From contig CAYSCX010000001.1 in NCBI GenBank assembly GCA_964429575.1, forward strand, positions 219,484 through 283,483: a stretch of 64,000 nucleotides of DNA, read 5' to 3'. This document shows, piece by piece, positions 16,323-25,382 of this stretch. Positions within the stretch are counted from its first letter, which is position 1. The number at the start of each line of letters is the position of its first letter. The notes below the pieces were generated by a model. That model searched no databases. It saw nothing but the letters and a program-made list of their open reading frames with translations, and was not told the origin of the DNA. A program made the position numbers and the translations under genes. This DNA comes from CAYSCX01 sp964429575 (GTDB lineage Bacteria > Desulfobacterota > Binatia > Binatales > Binataceae).

Positions 16323-17755
16323 CCCTTGACCACCAACATGGGTTTGAGCCGCGCCACGCGACGACTGACACCCGCGGCTTCCATCACCTCGACTACATCG
16401 GCGACATCCTTGTAGGCGGCCGGCATCTCTTCGGCGACCGTCGCGCGCCCCTGGTAGCGAATCGCGACGCCCGCTTGCGCGAGTTCCGCAATCAAATCGC
16501 GCCCTCGCGAGATTTTCTTCGCCTGTGTGCGGCTCATCACGCGCCCGGCGCCGTGGCAGGTCGAGCCAAAGGTCTCCTCCATCCCGCGTTTCGTGCCGAC
16601 CAGCACGAATGAGTAGCGACCCATGTCACCCGGGATCAGCACCGGTTGGCCGAGCGCCCGTACCGCCTCGGGCAGCGCGGGATGGCCGGGCGGGAATGCG
16701 CGCGTCGCGCCTTTGCGATGCACGCACAACCGCCGCCGCACGCCCGCGACCTCGTGCTCTTCGAACTTCGCGATGTTGTGACAAACATCGTAGACGAGTC
16801 CGAATCCCAGCTGGAGTTTGTTGAGCGAAAGCGTCTCCATGAACGCGCGCTCAGCCAGATGCATCATGATTTGCCGGTTACACCACGCGAAATTCGCAGC
16901 GGCAGCCATCGCGCCGAGATACGCGCGTCCCTCTGGCGAGCGTATCGGCGCGGCCGCGAGCTGGCGGTCGGGCAGATGAATCCCGTATCGGTCCATCGCC
17001 TTGCCTACTACTCGCAGGTAGTCGTCGCAGGTTTGATGTCCGAATCCGCGCGAGCCGGAGTGAATAATCAGCACGGCGTTACCGGCCTCGAGGCCGAATC
17101 CGCGCGCGGTTTCAGCGTCGTAGATTTCATCTACGCGATCCACTTCCAAAAAATGATTGCCCGATCCCAGCGTGCCGAGCTGCTTGCGGCCGCGCTTGTA
17201 CGCCTGGTCGCTCACCGAGTCCGGGTCGGCCAGCTCGTAGCGTCCGTACTCCTCGGTGTGTTCAAGATCGTCGCGGCTCGCATAGCCCTCGCGCACGGCC
17301 CATTGGATGCCATCGCGCGCCATATGCTTCATCTCGGCGACGCTCAATGCCGGTATCGCGCCCTCGGAACCAACCCCCGCCGGAATCGCCGCGAACAGTG
17401 CGTCGGCGAGCCGCTCCTTGTTGCGTTCGACCTCGCTGAACGCGAGGTTGGTGCGGATCAGCCGCACGCCGCAGTTGATGTCGTAGCCGACGCCGCCCGG
17501 CGAGATGACGCCCTCATCGGCGTCCACCGCCGCAACGCCGCCAATCGGAAATCCATAACCCCAGTGAACGTCAGGCATTGCAAGCGAGTAGCCGACGATA
17601 CCCGGCAGGCACGCGACGTTCTTCACTTGCTCAAGACATGGGTCGTCGCGAATCTCATCGAGAAGCTTCCGGCTCAGATATACCCGTCCGGGCACGAGCA
17701 TCGCGCCGCTGCGCGGAATCTCCCAGAGGTAGTCGTGGATGCGCTTCAGTTCCAT
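16319..17755 (-). CDS. rtcB: RNA-splicing ligase RtcB
   Basis: GTP- and Mn-dependent ligase that joins 2',3'-cyclic phosphate and 5'-OH RNA ends in RNA repair. 478 residues, typical. Motifs: PDVHWGYGFPIGG, GGVGYDINCGVRL (metal Cys), TLGSGNHFLEV, HSGSRGFGHQTC, and CHGAGRVMSR, whose His is the guanylated residue. Archease, its activating partner, is encoded 21 bp upstream. The gene is followed by overlapping hydrolase and peroxiredoxin genes. Confidence 0.97.
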   Translation of the reverse strand: MELKRIHDYLWEIPRSGAMLVPGRVYLSRKLLDEIRDDPCLEQVKNVACLPGIVGYSLAMPDVHWGYGFPIGGVAAVDADEGVISPGGVGYDINCGVRLIRTNLAFSEVERNKERLADALFAAIPAGVGSEGAIPALSVAEMKHMARDGIQWAVREGYASRDDLEHTEEYGRYELADPDSVSDQAYKRGRKQLGTLGSGNHFLEVDRVDEIYDAETARGFGLEAGNAVLIIHSGSRGFGHQTCDDYLRVVGKAMDRYGIHLPDRQLAAAPIRSPEGRAYLGAMAAAANFAWCNRQIMMHLAERAFMETLSLNKLQLGFGLVYDVCHNIAKFEEHEVAGVRRRLCVHRKGATRAFPPGHPALPEAVRALGQPVLIPGDMGRYSFVLVGTKRGMEETFGSTCHGAGRVMSRTQAKKISRGRDLIAELAQAGVAIRYQGRATVAEEMPAAYKDVADVVEVMEAAGVSRRVARLKPMLVVKG

Positions 17756-17776
17756 GCGAGATAGGTGCGGCCCCGC

Positions 17777-18196
17777 TTACACGTCGAAGATAACACGAGC
17801 GTGCCATCGGCCGTCTTCATTCACGACCCGCAATTCATGATACGTCACCGCCTTCAGCTCGGTACGAAGCTCGTGACGTTTCGCGTCGTACGGCTCCCCG
17901 GCGAGAGTCGCCGACAGCGCGCCGTCGTGCTCCGCGACTTCGGCGTCGCTCCAGATGAACCCGTCGGCCAGAAACAGATTGAGCGCGGCGGCGAGCAGGT
18001 CGTGGAGCAAGTCCTCATCGTCGCTACCGGTAACTTCGGCCGTGCGTCGCTCAAGCGACCGCACGCCGGCGGGATCGACCATGATTCGCGCCAATGCCAT
18101 CACGGCGCGCGCAAATAGCTCAACTCGCGAGGCACCCTCGACTTCGATTCCGATGTCGCCGGTGTGCTCGAACTCGCGGTACAGCTCATCGGTCAC
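17777..18196 (-). CDS. Archease (RtcB cofactor)
   Basis: 139-residue archease, which speeds RtcB guanylation and multiple turnover. The start is GTG 18196, with GGAAG 6-7 nt upstream; the longer frame upstream runs through a repeat element. The family opening FEHTGDIGIEVEG, ARAVMALARIMVDP, DLLHDLLAAALNLFL and the terminal KAVTYHELRVVNEDGRW are all present. The upstream two-hairpin repeat starts only 20 bp before the start codon, so the operon promoter must lie within or beyond that element. Confidence 0.95.
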   Translation of the reverse strand: MTDELYREFEHTGDIGIEVEGASRVELFARAVMALARIMVDPAGVRSLERRTAEVTGSDDEDLLHDLLAAALNLFLADGFIWSDAEVAEHDGALSATLAGEPYDAKRHELRTELKAVTYHELRVVNEDGRWHARVIFDV

Positions 18197-18216
18197 GTGA
18201 CACTTCCGGATCGATC

Positions 18217-18386
18217 CTAGCAGGGTGTTGAGAAAAGTCTCGGAGTCCACAATGGCATCGTCTTCGTCCTCAACACCCTGCGCAAAAACTGTCTGCCTTC
18301 CTAATCTTCTCCCCCGGAGACGCGAAAGAGGGAGATGCGAGAGAGGGAGCAGGCTGTTGAAAATGCGTTTTTCAACAGCCTGCTGG
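18217..18386. repeat. Two-hairpin CTAG-bounded repeat element, copy B (inverted relative to copy A)
   Basis: It starts with CTAGCAGGGTGTTGAG, pairs with CTCAACACCCTG (18276-18287 region), then has the complement of the CCCTCTCTCGCGTCTCC motif. It ends with AGCAGGCTGTTGAAAA / TTTTTCAACAGCCTGCT, a near-perfect hairpin. The right border reads GCTGG instead of CTAG, so that end has drifted. It lies just upstream of the archease-rtcB operon and about 107 bp downstream of the CDF gene stop. Confidence 0.85.
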
Positions 18387-18492
18387 AACCATCGGCACTC
18401 TGTGTGAACCGCGCGCTTTGCTGCCGCATCTCGCACCTTTTCCGGTCTCCGGGGAGGGCGCCGTATCCGGCCACGCGAGCATCGCACTCTCC

Positions 18493-19398
18493 TCAGTAGT
18501 GCACCGGCTCTTTGTGACGCCGGCTGTCGCGCTCCAGCTGCACCGTCATATGGCGGATGTTGAAGTTGCGCTCCAGCACCACCGACATGTCGGACAAAAC
18601 GCGGTCCTGGTCGGCATCGGATGAAACCACCGCGTGCGCGGATAGCGCGAACTGCCGCGAGGTCAGACACCACACGTGCAAGTCGTGCAACTCCTCGGTG
18701 CCTTCCACTGCAAGGAGATCGTCGCGAAGCCTGTCGAGATCGATCTGCGACGGCACCGACTCCATCAGGATGTCCACCCCCTCGCGCACCAATCCCCACG
18801 AACTCAATAGCACCAGCGCGCCGATCAGCACACCCGCCGCCGGGTCAGCCTCGCGCCACTCGGTGAAGTACACCAGCGCCGCCGCGGCGATTACGCCGAG
18901 CGAGCCGAGCAGATCTGAAATGACGTGCATGAATACCGCGCGCACCGCGATGCCGGCCTTGCGCTCGCCGCTCGCAGGCCACGTCATCCACGCGGAAACG
19001 CCGTTCACCGCCAGTCCGACTACGGCGATTCCCATCACCGCGCCCGCTTCGACCGTCTGCGGTTCGCGCAGCCGGTGGTACGCCTCGATCCAGATGAATG
19101 CCACCAGCAGCCACAGGAATAGGCCGTTGAGCATCGCGCCGAGAATTTCCGCGCGCATGTATCCGTAGGTTTTTCCGCCGGTTGGAGGAAGTGTCGAAAT
19201 CCAAATCGTGAGCAGCGCGAGGCACAGCGCCGCGATGTCGGTCAGCATGTGGACCGCATCGGACAGGAGCGCGAGGCTGTTGGTGTAGTATCCGCCGGCG
19301 AACTCGACGGCGCAGTAAACCGTCGTCATCGCCAGTACGATGAGCAGCCGGCGCCGGTCGCCGCGAAATGGCTGCACTATGTCGTGCGCGTGGGCCAT
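18493..19398 (-). CDS. Cation diffusion facilitator family metal transporter
   Basis: 301-residue inner-membrane CDF protein exporting Zn or similar divalent ions by proton antiport. Six hydrophobic helices are visible; SLALLSDAVHMLTD holds the first metal-site HxxxD and HVISDLLGSLG the second. The C-terminal cytoplasmic domain (LDRLRDDLLAVEGTEELHDLHVW) is complete. A His-containing N-terminus (AHAHD) is present. ATG 19398 was chosen over GTG 19428; neither has a strong SD. It resembles CzcD/ZitB. Confidence 0.93.
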   Translation of the reverse strand: MAHAHDIVQPFRGDRRRLLIVLAMTTVYCAVEFAGGYYTNSLALLSDAVHMLTDIAALCLALLTIWISTLPPTGGKTYGYMRAEILGAMLNGLFLWLLVAFIWIEAYHRLREPQTVEAGAVMGIAVVGLAVNGVSAWMTWPASGERKAGIAVRAVFMHVISDLLGSLGVIAAAALVYFTEWREADPAAGVLIGALVLLSSWGLVREGVDILMESVPSQIDLDRLRDDLLAVEGTEELHDLHVWCLTSRQFALSAHAVVSSDADQDRVLSDMSVVLERNFNIRHMTVQLERDSRRHKEPVHY

Positions 19399-19485
19399 CG
19401 ATCCAGTGCTGACTACGCCCGCTGACACGGCTGCGGCGCGGGCGCGCCGCCTTGAAGTCGGTGGACGGCGGGAGCGCCGTCCATC

Positions 19486-20007
19486 TCAATCATACTCGAT
19501 CAGCGAGACGCATTTCACCGGCGCGAGGCGCTCGCGCCCCGTGAGCGATCGCAGTTCCACCACGAAAGCGCACGCTACCGTCTCGCCGCCAACCTTGCGC
19601 ACCAATCGAACCGCCGCTTCTGCGGTGCCGCCGGTCGCGAGCAGATCATCGACGATCAGTACGCGCGCGCCCGGCGCGATACCGTCCTGATGCATCTGGA
19701 TCGACGCGCTTCCGTACTCGAGATCATACGACTCATCGACCGTCCGAAACGGGAGCTTGCCGGGTTTGCGCGCAATCGTGAGACCGACGCCAAGCCGATA
19801 TGCGACTGGCGCTCCAACGATGAACCCGCGCGACTCGATGCCAAGCACGGTATCGACCTGCCCGCGAAACGGCGTCGCGAGCTGATCGACCACCGCCGCA
19901 AGCGCGCGTGCGTTGCTGATCAGCGGTGTGAAGTCGCGAAAGATGATCCCGGGCTTGGGAAAGTCGGGAATGTCACGGATAAGTTTTTTCAGTTCGTCGC
20001 TGGTCAT
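19486..20007 (-). CDS. apt: Adenine phosphoribosyltransferase
   Basis: Purine salvage enzyme converting adenine and PRPP to AMP. 173 residues from ATG 20007; the longer frame to 20061 adds nothing recognisable. Motifs: IRDIPDFPKPGIIFRDFTPL, GIESRGFIVGAPVAYRLG, ARKPGKLP and the PRPP loop VLIVDDLLATGGTAEAAV. Monocistronic-looking, between the CDF gene and the nlpD-like gene. Confidence 0.97.
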   Translation of the reverse strand: MTSDELKKLIRDIPDFPKPGIIFRDFTPLISNARALAAVVDQLATPFRGQVDTVLGIESRGFIVGAPVAYRLGVGLTIARKPGKLPFRTVDESYDLEYGSASIQMHQDGIAPGARVLIVDDLLATGGTAEAAVRLVRKVGGETVACAFVVELRSLTGRERLAPVKCVSLIEYD

Positions 20008-20066
20008 TACTCGCCGCTGGCCACTCGATGAAGCGATCGCTGCCGCGTCAGGTTCCAGCAAAGATA

Positions 20067-20843
20067 CTAGGAGCCTCCGCCCGCGGCAAAGACGATTCCC
20101 GGCGTGTCGTTGACCAGTGGCAGATGCGACAGTGGATTGCGCGCAACGTTGTCGCGACGCACCTCGAAGTGCAAGTTCGCGCCGGTCGTGCGTCCGGTCG
20201 TGCCCAGCACTCCCACCTTCTGCCCGCGGGTTACCCGGTCGCCTTCGCGAACCAGGTTGGATTCGTTGTGCGCATAGACCGTGACGTAGCGGTTGTCATG
20301 GCGCACGATCACGATGTTGCCGTAGCCCTTGAATGCGCCCGAGTAGATCACCACTCCATCATCGGCTGCGCTAATCGGCGTGCCCGGCGGCGCAGAGATG
20401 TCGATGCCGTCGTGCATCGAGCCGTTTCGCAATCCGTAACCGGACGACAGCGTGCCCGCGTGCACCGGCCATGCGAATTGACGCGGCGATCGCTCGATTG
20501 AGTACGCCGAATCGAGGGTGCCGTCGGACTGCGCCTTCGATGCGTACCGATAGCCGCCCGGAATAACGAGCACCTGACCCACGCGCAGCGTTCGCGGATC
20601 GGCGATGCCGTTGGCCGACATCAGCCGCCCGACGCTCACGCCATAACGATTTGCGATTCGATAGAGCGTCTCGCCCGATTGGACAGTGTGAGTCGTTGGC
20701 TGCGAGACCGCCCCGGCCGGTGTCGATACGAACGCCGGCGGAGGTGCGCTCGCGCGCAGGCACGCCGACGTGGCGAGCATCGCGATGAGCATTGCGCCCA
20801 TCGCCGCCGCGCGTACCACGCCCGCCTTTCGCCCTCCACTCAC
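20067..20843 (-). CDS. LysM and M23 peptidase-domain lipoprotein (NlpD-like)
   Basis: 258-residue envelope protein. A signal peptide ends in a lipobox-like ATSAC at about residue 26. A LysM domain (HTVQSGETLYRIANRYGVSV...GQVLVIPGG) lies at ~45-95 and a C-terminal M23 LytM domain with GSMHDGIDISAPPGTPI, YAHNESNLV and GTTGRTTGANLHFEV at ~140-250. The metal residues HxxxD and HxH-type positions appear partly kept (HDGID; LHFEV). GTG 20843 has GAGGAAA just upstream. It follows pcm, the same pcm-nlpD order as in many Proteobacteria. Likely an activator of, or an actual, peptidoglycan amidase/endopeptidase. Confidence 0.9.
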   Translation of the reverse strand: MSGGRKAGVVRAAAMGAMLIAMLATSACLRASAPPPAFVSTPAGAVSQPTTHTVQSGETLYRIANRYGVSVGRLMSANGIADPRTLRVGQVLVIPGGYRYASKAQSDGTLDSAYSIERSPRQFAWPVHAGTLSSGYGLRNGSMHDGIDISAPPGTPISAADDGVVIYSGAFKGYGNIVIVRHDNRYVTVYAHNESNLVREGDRVTRGQKVGVLGTTGRTTGANLHFEVRRDNVARNPLSHLPLVNDTPGIVFAAGGGS

Positions 20844-20899
20844 GCTTTCCTCACCACCGCCACCACCCGCCCACGCGCCTCGCGCGTCGGGGCGTAACT

Positions 20900-21547
20900 T
20901 TACTCCTTGAATCCGTGCTTGCCGGTCATCTTCACGAACCGGCATTCGCAGAAGTATTCTTCGCGCCAGTGCCCGGCCTCGCGCTTGATGCGCACCAGCG
21001 TCTGCTCTTGCTCCTCACCGATCGGCGCGATCAACCGTCCCTGGGGCGTGAGCTGTTCGAGCAGCGGGCGCGGAATTCCCGGCGTTGCGGCCGTCACAAT
21101 GATCACGTCGAAGGGCGCTTGCTCGGGCCATCCGTCCGATCCGTCCGCGCAGCGAAGCGAAATGTTGCCGTAGCCGACCGAATTCAGAATCACACGCGCG
21201 CGATCGTGCAGATGCGCGATATACTCGACCGTGTACACTTCGCGCGCGAGCCGCGACAGAACCGCCGCTTGGTAGCCCGAACCGGTGCCGACTTCGAGCA
21301 CGCGCTCGCCGCCCGCAAGCTGCGACACCTCGCAGATGAGCGCCACCATGTACGGCTGCGAAATCGTCTGCGATTCGCCGATCGGCAGCGGACCGTCGTC
21401 GTACGCGTGCTCCGTGAGCTGCGACGGGATGAAGCGGTCGCGCGGCACCACGCGCATCGCTTCAAGCACGCGCGCATCGGTGATGCCGCGGCGTTCGAGC
21501 TGCTCGATAACCATCCGCTCGCGCGCCTGTGTGAGATCGATTCCCAT
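20900..21547 (-). CDS. pcm: Protein-L-isoaspartate O-methyltransferase
   Basis: SAM-dependent repair of isoaspartyl residues in aged proteins. 215 residues. Motifs: RVPRDRFIP-like RVVPRDRFIPS, IGESQTISQPYMVALI, VLEVGTGSGYQAAVLSRL (SAM loop), YTVEYI and DVIIVTAATPGIPRPLLEQL. ATG start. It is 56 bp upstream of the NlpD-like gene on the same strand. Confidence 0.97.
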   Translation of the reverse strand: MGIDLTQARERMVIEQLERRGITDARVLEAMRVVPRDRFIPSQLTEHAYDDGPLPIGESQTISQPYMVALICEVSQLAGGERVLEVGTGSGYQAAVLSRLAREVYTVEYIAHLHDRARVILNSVGYGNISLRCADGSDGWPEQAPFDVIIVTAATPGIPRPLLEQLTPQGRLIAPIGEEQEQTLVRIKREAGHWREEYFCECRFVKMTGKHGFKE

Positions 21548-21968
21548 CAGCGTCCGGCCATTATACCAGCGTGGGGGCGTCGTTTAAGGCAGTGGAATTG
21601 CGGTTCCGCGCGCCGAAAAGCGATGCTTTATCCCGGCTTTCACAGCCGGCACATACAGATTGGTTTGTGAACTCGCCCCTCTGTGTGTGTTACCCGCAAT
21701 TCGGAGCGAGGGAGCGCATGGCTGAAGCAGCACAAGAATGGCGCGAGGACACAGTCAACGTCCTCGGCACCGGCCTCATCGTCGTCAAGGGCGGCGCGGG
21801 ACGCCCGCTCGCGGGGCTCGCTGGAGCCGCTGCGGGCGGCGGCCGGAGGCGGCTGAATCTCCGCCGATCCGGCTTCGGCCGGCGACTTCCGCCGCCGGCC
21901 GATGCATTCAACTCCTTATCGCGCGCGCTGAACCCTCTCAGTCGCGCTCACCGCATTCCGTACCCTCG
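21548..21968. other. 420-bp region with a truncated gene start and G/C-rich palindromic sequence
   Basis: Apart from the gene fragment at 21718-21822, no coding region is supported. 21830-21905 is very GC-rich and self-complementary (alternating GGCGGCGG/CCGCCGGCC stretches) and could fold into strong hairpins. Frames crossing the region are low-complexity and overlap the opposing secreted-protein gene. Confidence 0.5.
21718..21822 (+). pseudogene. N-terminal remnant, possibly of an alpha/beta hydrolase
   Basis: ATG 21718 has a good upstream GAGGGAGCGC. About 35 residues (MAEAAQEWREDTVNVLGTG, then LIVVKGGAGRPL) look like a real protein start similar to some alpha/beta-hydrolase N-termini, where GRPLLVLH would follow. 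After GRPL the sequence turns into low-complexity GC-rich DNA. I interpret it as a truncated gene. The family assignment is a weak impression. Confidence 0.35.
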
Positions 21969-22442
21969 TTACGGCCGCTGCCGTTCGCACACGGCCCACG
22001 CTGTCCCGTTAGCGCCAGTGCCGATCGCGAAGCCGCTGGTCTGGGTAAAGTTCACAAAGCTGGCGGGGTTGGCTACGGTTGGCGCGCACGCGGTTGGATT
22101 GGACGCCGCGCCCTTCCCGTTGGTAGTGCTCGTGCCCGTTCCGTCGGAGTTCACACTGTAGGATCCGCTTGCGACTGCGTAGGTACAGACCATGCCGCCC
22201 GCGTTGCTGGTCATGGTTCCACCCGTCCAATTACCCTTTCCGTCGGCGATCAGATGGAAAAGTGTCGAGAGGGGCACCGGCGTGGTTTTTCCATTCGCGG
22301 TCACCATCGCGGTGCCGCTTCCAACGCAGGCGATTGACCCTGTTATGCTCGCGTTGCTGAAGCCCGCCGCGTAAAGCGGCTGAACCGTAGCGAATAACGA
22401 CGCGAAGACGCCGAGCGAAGCGAGCAGAATGAAACGTTGCAT
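21969..22442 (-). CDS. Small secreted protein of unknown function
   Basis: 157 residues with a clear signal peptide (MQRFILLASLGVFASLFATV, then QPLYA/A). AGGAGGT lies 7 nt before the ATG. The mature part is Gly/Ser/Thr/Asn-rich with GKGNWTGGTMTSNAGG and four Cys spread along the chain, suggesting a disulfide-stabilised beta-structured extracellular or periplasmic protein. No family recognised. It may be anchored or shed; no membrane anchor is seen. Confidence 0.7.
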   Translation of the reverse strand: MQRFILLASLGVFASLFATVQPLYAAGFSNASITGSIACVGSGTAMVTANGKTTPVPLSTLFHLIADGKGNWTGGTMTSNAGGMVCTYAVASGSYSVNSDGTGTSTTNGKGAASNPTACAPTVANPASFVNFTQTSGFAIGTGANGTAWAVCERQRP

Positions 22443-22602
22443 TACGAGGACCTCCTAATCTGGGGGAATTCGCGCCAAGCTGACGCCGATCTTAGCGAAT
22501 GTCAAGCCAACTTCGCGCGCCGGTTGACGGTCGGGTGACATCCGAGGCGCGCGGCGCCTCGCGCATCGACGACCGCCAGCTCGCGATCACATCGTCGCGG
22601 CA

Positions 22603-23766
22603 CTAGCGAGTCATCGTGGCCGTGTGAAGCGTCACGCCGGGATTCGGCGAGTTGGCCGTCGGCACAAAGGTCTCGCCGTCCGGATCGAAAAGTTCCGCCG
22701 ACGGATGCACGACCAGATTGTCCACGTCACCTCCGATCAACAGAATCGCACCGCGGTCCGAGCCGACTGCAATGAACGAAGCGGTGTGATCCGCGCGGGG
22801 CCTCAACATGAAGTTCGACAGAGCGCGGAAGGTTCCTGTTGCAGGGTCGAATACCTCGGCCGAACGAACCGCGTCCCCGTTCGTGCTTCGACCGCCGGTG
22901 ATGAGAGCGCCGTACTCGTAGCGCGAAGCGGCATGGCCGTCGCGTGCGACGTGCATCGGCGTTCGCGTCGCGGAGAATGTTCCCGTCGCGGGATCGAACA
23001 GTTCGGCGCTGTCCAACCGGGCGCCGCTGTTGAAGTCTATGCCTCCCGCAATCAGCACCCTGCCGTCGCGAAGGAGAGTGGCGGTGTGGTTCAAGCGTGC
23101 AGCGGTTGGGTCACCAGGGGTTCGGGTGAATGCGTAGATCCACGGATCGAATATTTCGGCGCTTCGCTGCGCGGAACCACCAACGATCAGTACCTTTTCA
23201 TTTGCGAGAGGAGTCGCGGTGTGATGGTGACGTTCGGTAAGCAGGTGACCCAAGGTGGGCGCGAAGGTTCCACGAGTGGGATCATAGACCTCCGCGCTTC
23301 GAAGCGCGGATTGTCCCGCACTCAAGCCTCCAGTGATCAGCACCCGTCCGTCAATCAGCACTGTCTCGGTGTGAGCGATCCGTGGCGTGGACATCCGCCC
23401 GGTAGTCGTAAACGCCACGGTCTTCGGGTCGAACAACTCCGCGCTTGCCAGATACTCCCCGCGCGCGTTCTCTCCACCCGCTACGAGCAGCTTGCCCGAA
23501 TCAAGACGCATGGTTGTGTGACGCATGCGCGGCTCGTTCAACGTAGCCGCCAGCTTCGTAAAGGGCGGGGTCCGTTGGTCGTAAACTTGCGCGCTCCCGG
23601 TCAGGCCGAAGCGGTGGCCGCCAGAGGGCGCGGAGGTCGCGCCGCCGATGACCACGATCTTGGCACTGGGACGAAACTTGATCCGAGGGCACCCGCCAAG
23701 ACAGCCCGATACAACCAGCGCGGCCAGTGCCATGGCGCCGAGCATCAGCTTGCAAACGAATTTCAC
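22603..23766 (-). CDS. Kelch-repeat (beta-propeller) lipoprotein
   Basis: About 387 residues. The N-terminal hydrophobic stretch ends in the lipobox VVSGC, so the protein is probably a lipoprotein. It is followed by six or so ~50-residue kelch-type repeats with the pattern ELFDP.T..F..T..M...R..HTAT.L.DGRVL..GG. The start is uncertain: GTG 23766 or ATG 23745 both keep the signal peptide; the longer ATG at 23904 overlaps the neighbouring gene. A second protein of the same type lies at the right edge of the window. Function unknown; such propellers usually bind ligands or carbohydrates. Confidence 0.8.
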   Translation of the reverse strand: MKFVCKLMLGAMALAALVVSGCLGGCPRIKFRPSAKIVVIGGATSAPSGGHRFGLTGSAQVYDQRTPPFTKLAATLNEPRMRHTTMRLDSGKLLVAGGENARGEYLASAELFDPKTVAFTTTGRMSTPRIAHTETVLIDGRVLITGGLSAGQSALRSAEVYDPTRGTFAPTLGHLLTERHHHTATPLANEKVLIVGGSAQRSAEIFDPWIYAFTRTPGDPTAARLNHTATLLRDGRVLIAGGIDFNSGARLDSAELFDPATGTFSATRTPMHVARDGHAASRYEYGALITGGRSTNGDAVRSAEVFDPATGTFRALSNFMLRPRADHTASFIAVGSDRGAILLIGGDVDNLVVHPSAELFDPDGETFVPTANSPNPGVTLHTATMTR

Positions 23767-23870
23767 GAGTTTTGACCCACTGATTCGCGAACGGGCGACG
23801 GTAGAGAGCGGGGCACTGCCGGCCAAGAACGCGGGCGCACAGCCAGTGCCCTCGCGTGACCACCACGACC

Positions 23871-25019
23871 TCACTCGCACGCTGACAGCATCTCGTTGAG
23901 ACACCCACGGTGATCAAAGTAGGCCTCTGCGAGTTCGCGCGCCGCGCTGCTGTGAAGGGCGTAGCTGGCTTGGATTTCAGCACTGCCGGCCGCAGCCTCC
24001 TCCAGGTCGTTGAACGCCAGGAGACCCCTTCCGGTCGGGATTCGCTCGCTGAAACCCGTATCTTCGGCAAGCACCGGACGTCCGGTTGCGAGGTAGCAGA
24101 CGCTTCGGTCGCTGAACCAGCCCGTCCTCAGTTCGCGAAAGATCGGCTTGGGGACCAAAAACTCCGCCCGCGAGGTCTCGATGTAAGAGCGATAGTCCGA
24201 GGGGGACCCCGCCACCCGGTGCGGATCAACGAGTCGCCAGCCGTGGCTTGACAGAATCTCTCTGTCATTGGCCGGGTCTTCTGGGCCGATGTTCGCCGCG
24301 AGCTCGAAACGGCATCGAGAGATTCGAGGGAGACTCACATACCTGAGATAGGCGTCGCGTTTGGAGACGCTTAGCACGCGATCTGCGACATGCAGCTCTT
24401 CCCAAGTCCATTGTGTAATCGAGCTGAAGGGTGCCTCGGGGCCCGGGTGCGGAGCCGCTTGCCACATCGGCAAGTACACGAAAGGTCGAAATCGCCGCCA
24501 GATTAGACCGAGAGCCGGCACCTCGCAGTCCGGATCGTGAAGCTTGCCGCCCACGGACAGAACCACGTCGTGGTCATGAATGCCCAAGTCCATCGTCAGA
24601 CCGCAGACCTGCAGGTGGCCAGGGTCGAGGTCGATAAGGACGCGGCGTCGGAACTGCGACAGAAGAGGTTGGCGAAGCGCACAACAGAAGTTCCACAGCA
24701 GGTCCGCCGACTTGATCATCTCTTTGATTCGTTCCTTGCTCTTTCCGTAAGCTTGCGCGCTGTCGAGAGATTGGATGCCGGATGAGTCCAAGTGCAGCAG
24801 TGCGCAGCAGTCACCCAGTCCATACTGCCGGAAACGGTCAAAGAAGATGCCGATTAGGCGCCGGTCCCTATCCGGATCTTTCGACGGTCTTAACAGCTCG
24901 AGCCAGAATACTTGGTGCCCCAGTGCGCGAAGACCCAGTGCAAACTGAAAGCGCCAGCTCCAATGACCGCCGCCCTCGGGGTATTGTGCCATCGACGCAT
25001 TGCCCAGAATGATCAACAT
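23871..25019 (-). CDS. Glycosyltransferase-like protein
   Basis: 382 residues with a GT-B-like plan. The N-terminus is LIILGNASMAQYP, then GHQVFWLELL. The C-terminal part contains the nucleotide-sugar-site-like run GWFSDRSVCYLATGRPVLAED, here split as GWFSDRSVCYLATG and RPVLAEDTGFSERIPTG, followed by LLAFNDLEEA. It resembles family 1/4-type transferases. Codon use looks somewhat less GC-rich than neighbours. It overlaps no recognised gene and precedes the kelch gene on the same strand. Substrate unknown. Confidence 0.75.
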   Translation of the reverse strand: MLIILGNASMAQYPEGGGHWSWRFQFALGLRALGHQVFWLELLRPSKDPDRDRRLIGIFFDRFRQYGLGDCCALLHLDSSGIQSLDSAQAYGKSKERIKEMIKSADLLWNFCCALRQPLLSQFRRRVLIDLDPGHLQVCGLTMDLGIHDHDVVLSVGGKLHDPDCEVPALGLIWRRFRPFVYLPMWQAAPHPGPEAPFSSITQWTWEELHVADRVLSVSKRDAYLRYVSLPRISRCRFELAANIGPEDPANDREILSSHGWRLVDPHRVAGSPSDYRSYIETSRAEFLVPKPIFRELRTGWFSDRSVCYLATGRPVLAEDTGFSERIPTGRGLLAFNDLEEAAAGSAEIQASYALHSSAARELAEAYFDHRGCLNEMLSACE

Positions 25020-25097
25020 ATTCGGCGGGGCTCGAGGCCGCGGAGAGAAACTTACACGATCACGCCGGCAAAAACCGCACGGTCGCGCTCTGCGCAG

Positions 25098-25382
25098 GTT
25101 GACCTGTTCCTACCGACACCCTTCTTCGGCGCAAAGCGTGATCACGACGTCCACCGTACGCGGGTCGATCGACTCAACCTGCTTTTACTGCCGCGCGGAG
25201 ATGCCGATGCCGATTTCGGCCATCACTCGCACCGCGATCGGATGCGGTCTGCCCGGCTTGGCGCCCGCGCTTTGCACGGGCGCGCGATCGCTCAACCTCG
25301 CGCGAGCGAGTCCCTCCGCCATTTGACTCCTGACCGAGTTGGCGACGCATAAGAGTAGAACCCCGCGCGAATTCGATGCCAC
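25098..25382 (-). pseudogene. Broken arsenate reductase/low-molecular-weight protein phosphatase-like gene
   Basis: GTG 25382 starts a 65-residue frame with LLLCVANSVRSQMAEGLA (P-loop CVANSVRS of ArsC/LMW-PTPases) and SAGAKPGRPHPIAVRVMAE. It stops at TAA (25185-25187) right after GIGISARQ. The same frame continues beyond the stop with VESIDPRTVDVVITLCAEEG, the next block of the same family, before a second stop (TAG). So one gene is interrupted by a nonsense codon and truncated or frameshifted after CAEEG. The stop is TAA, so selenocysteine cannot explain it. Confidence 0.75.

Noticed and set aside
25185..25187. Could the ArsC-like stop be a recoded codon?
   Set aside because: It is TAA, not TGA, and no SECIS-like hairpin was seen after it; decay continues with a second stop.
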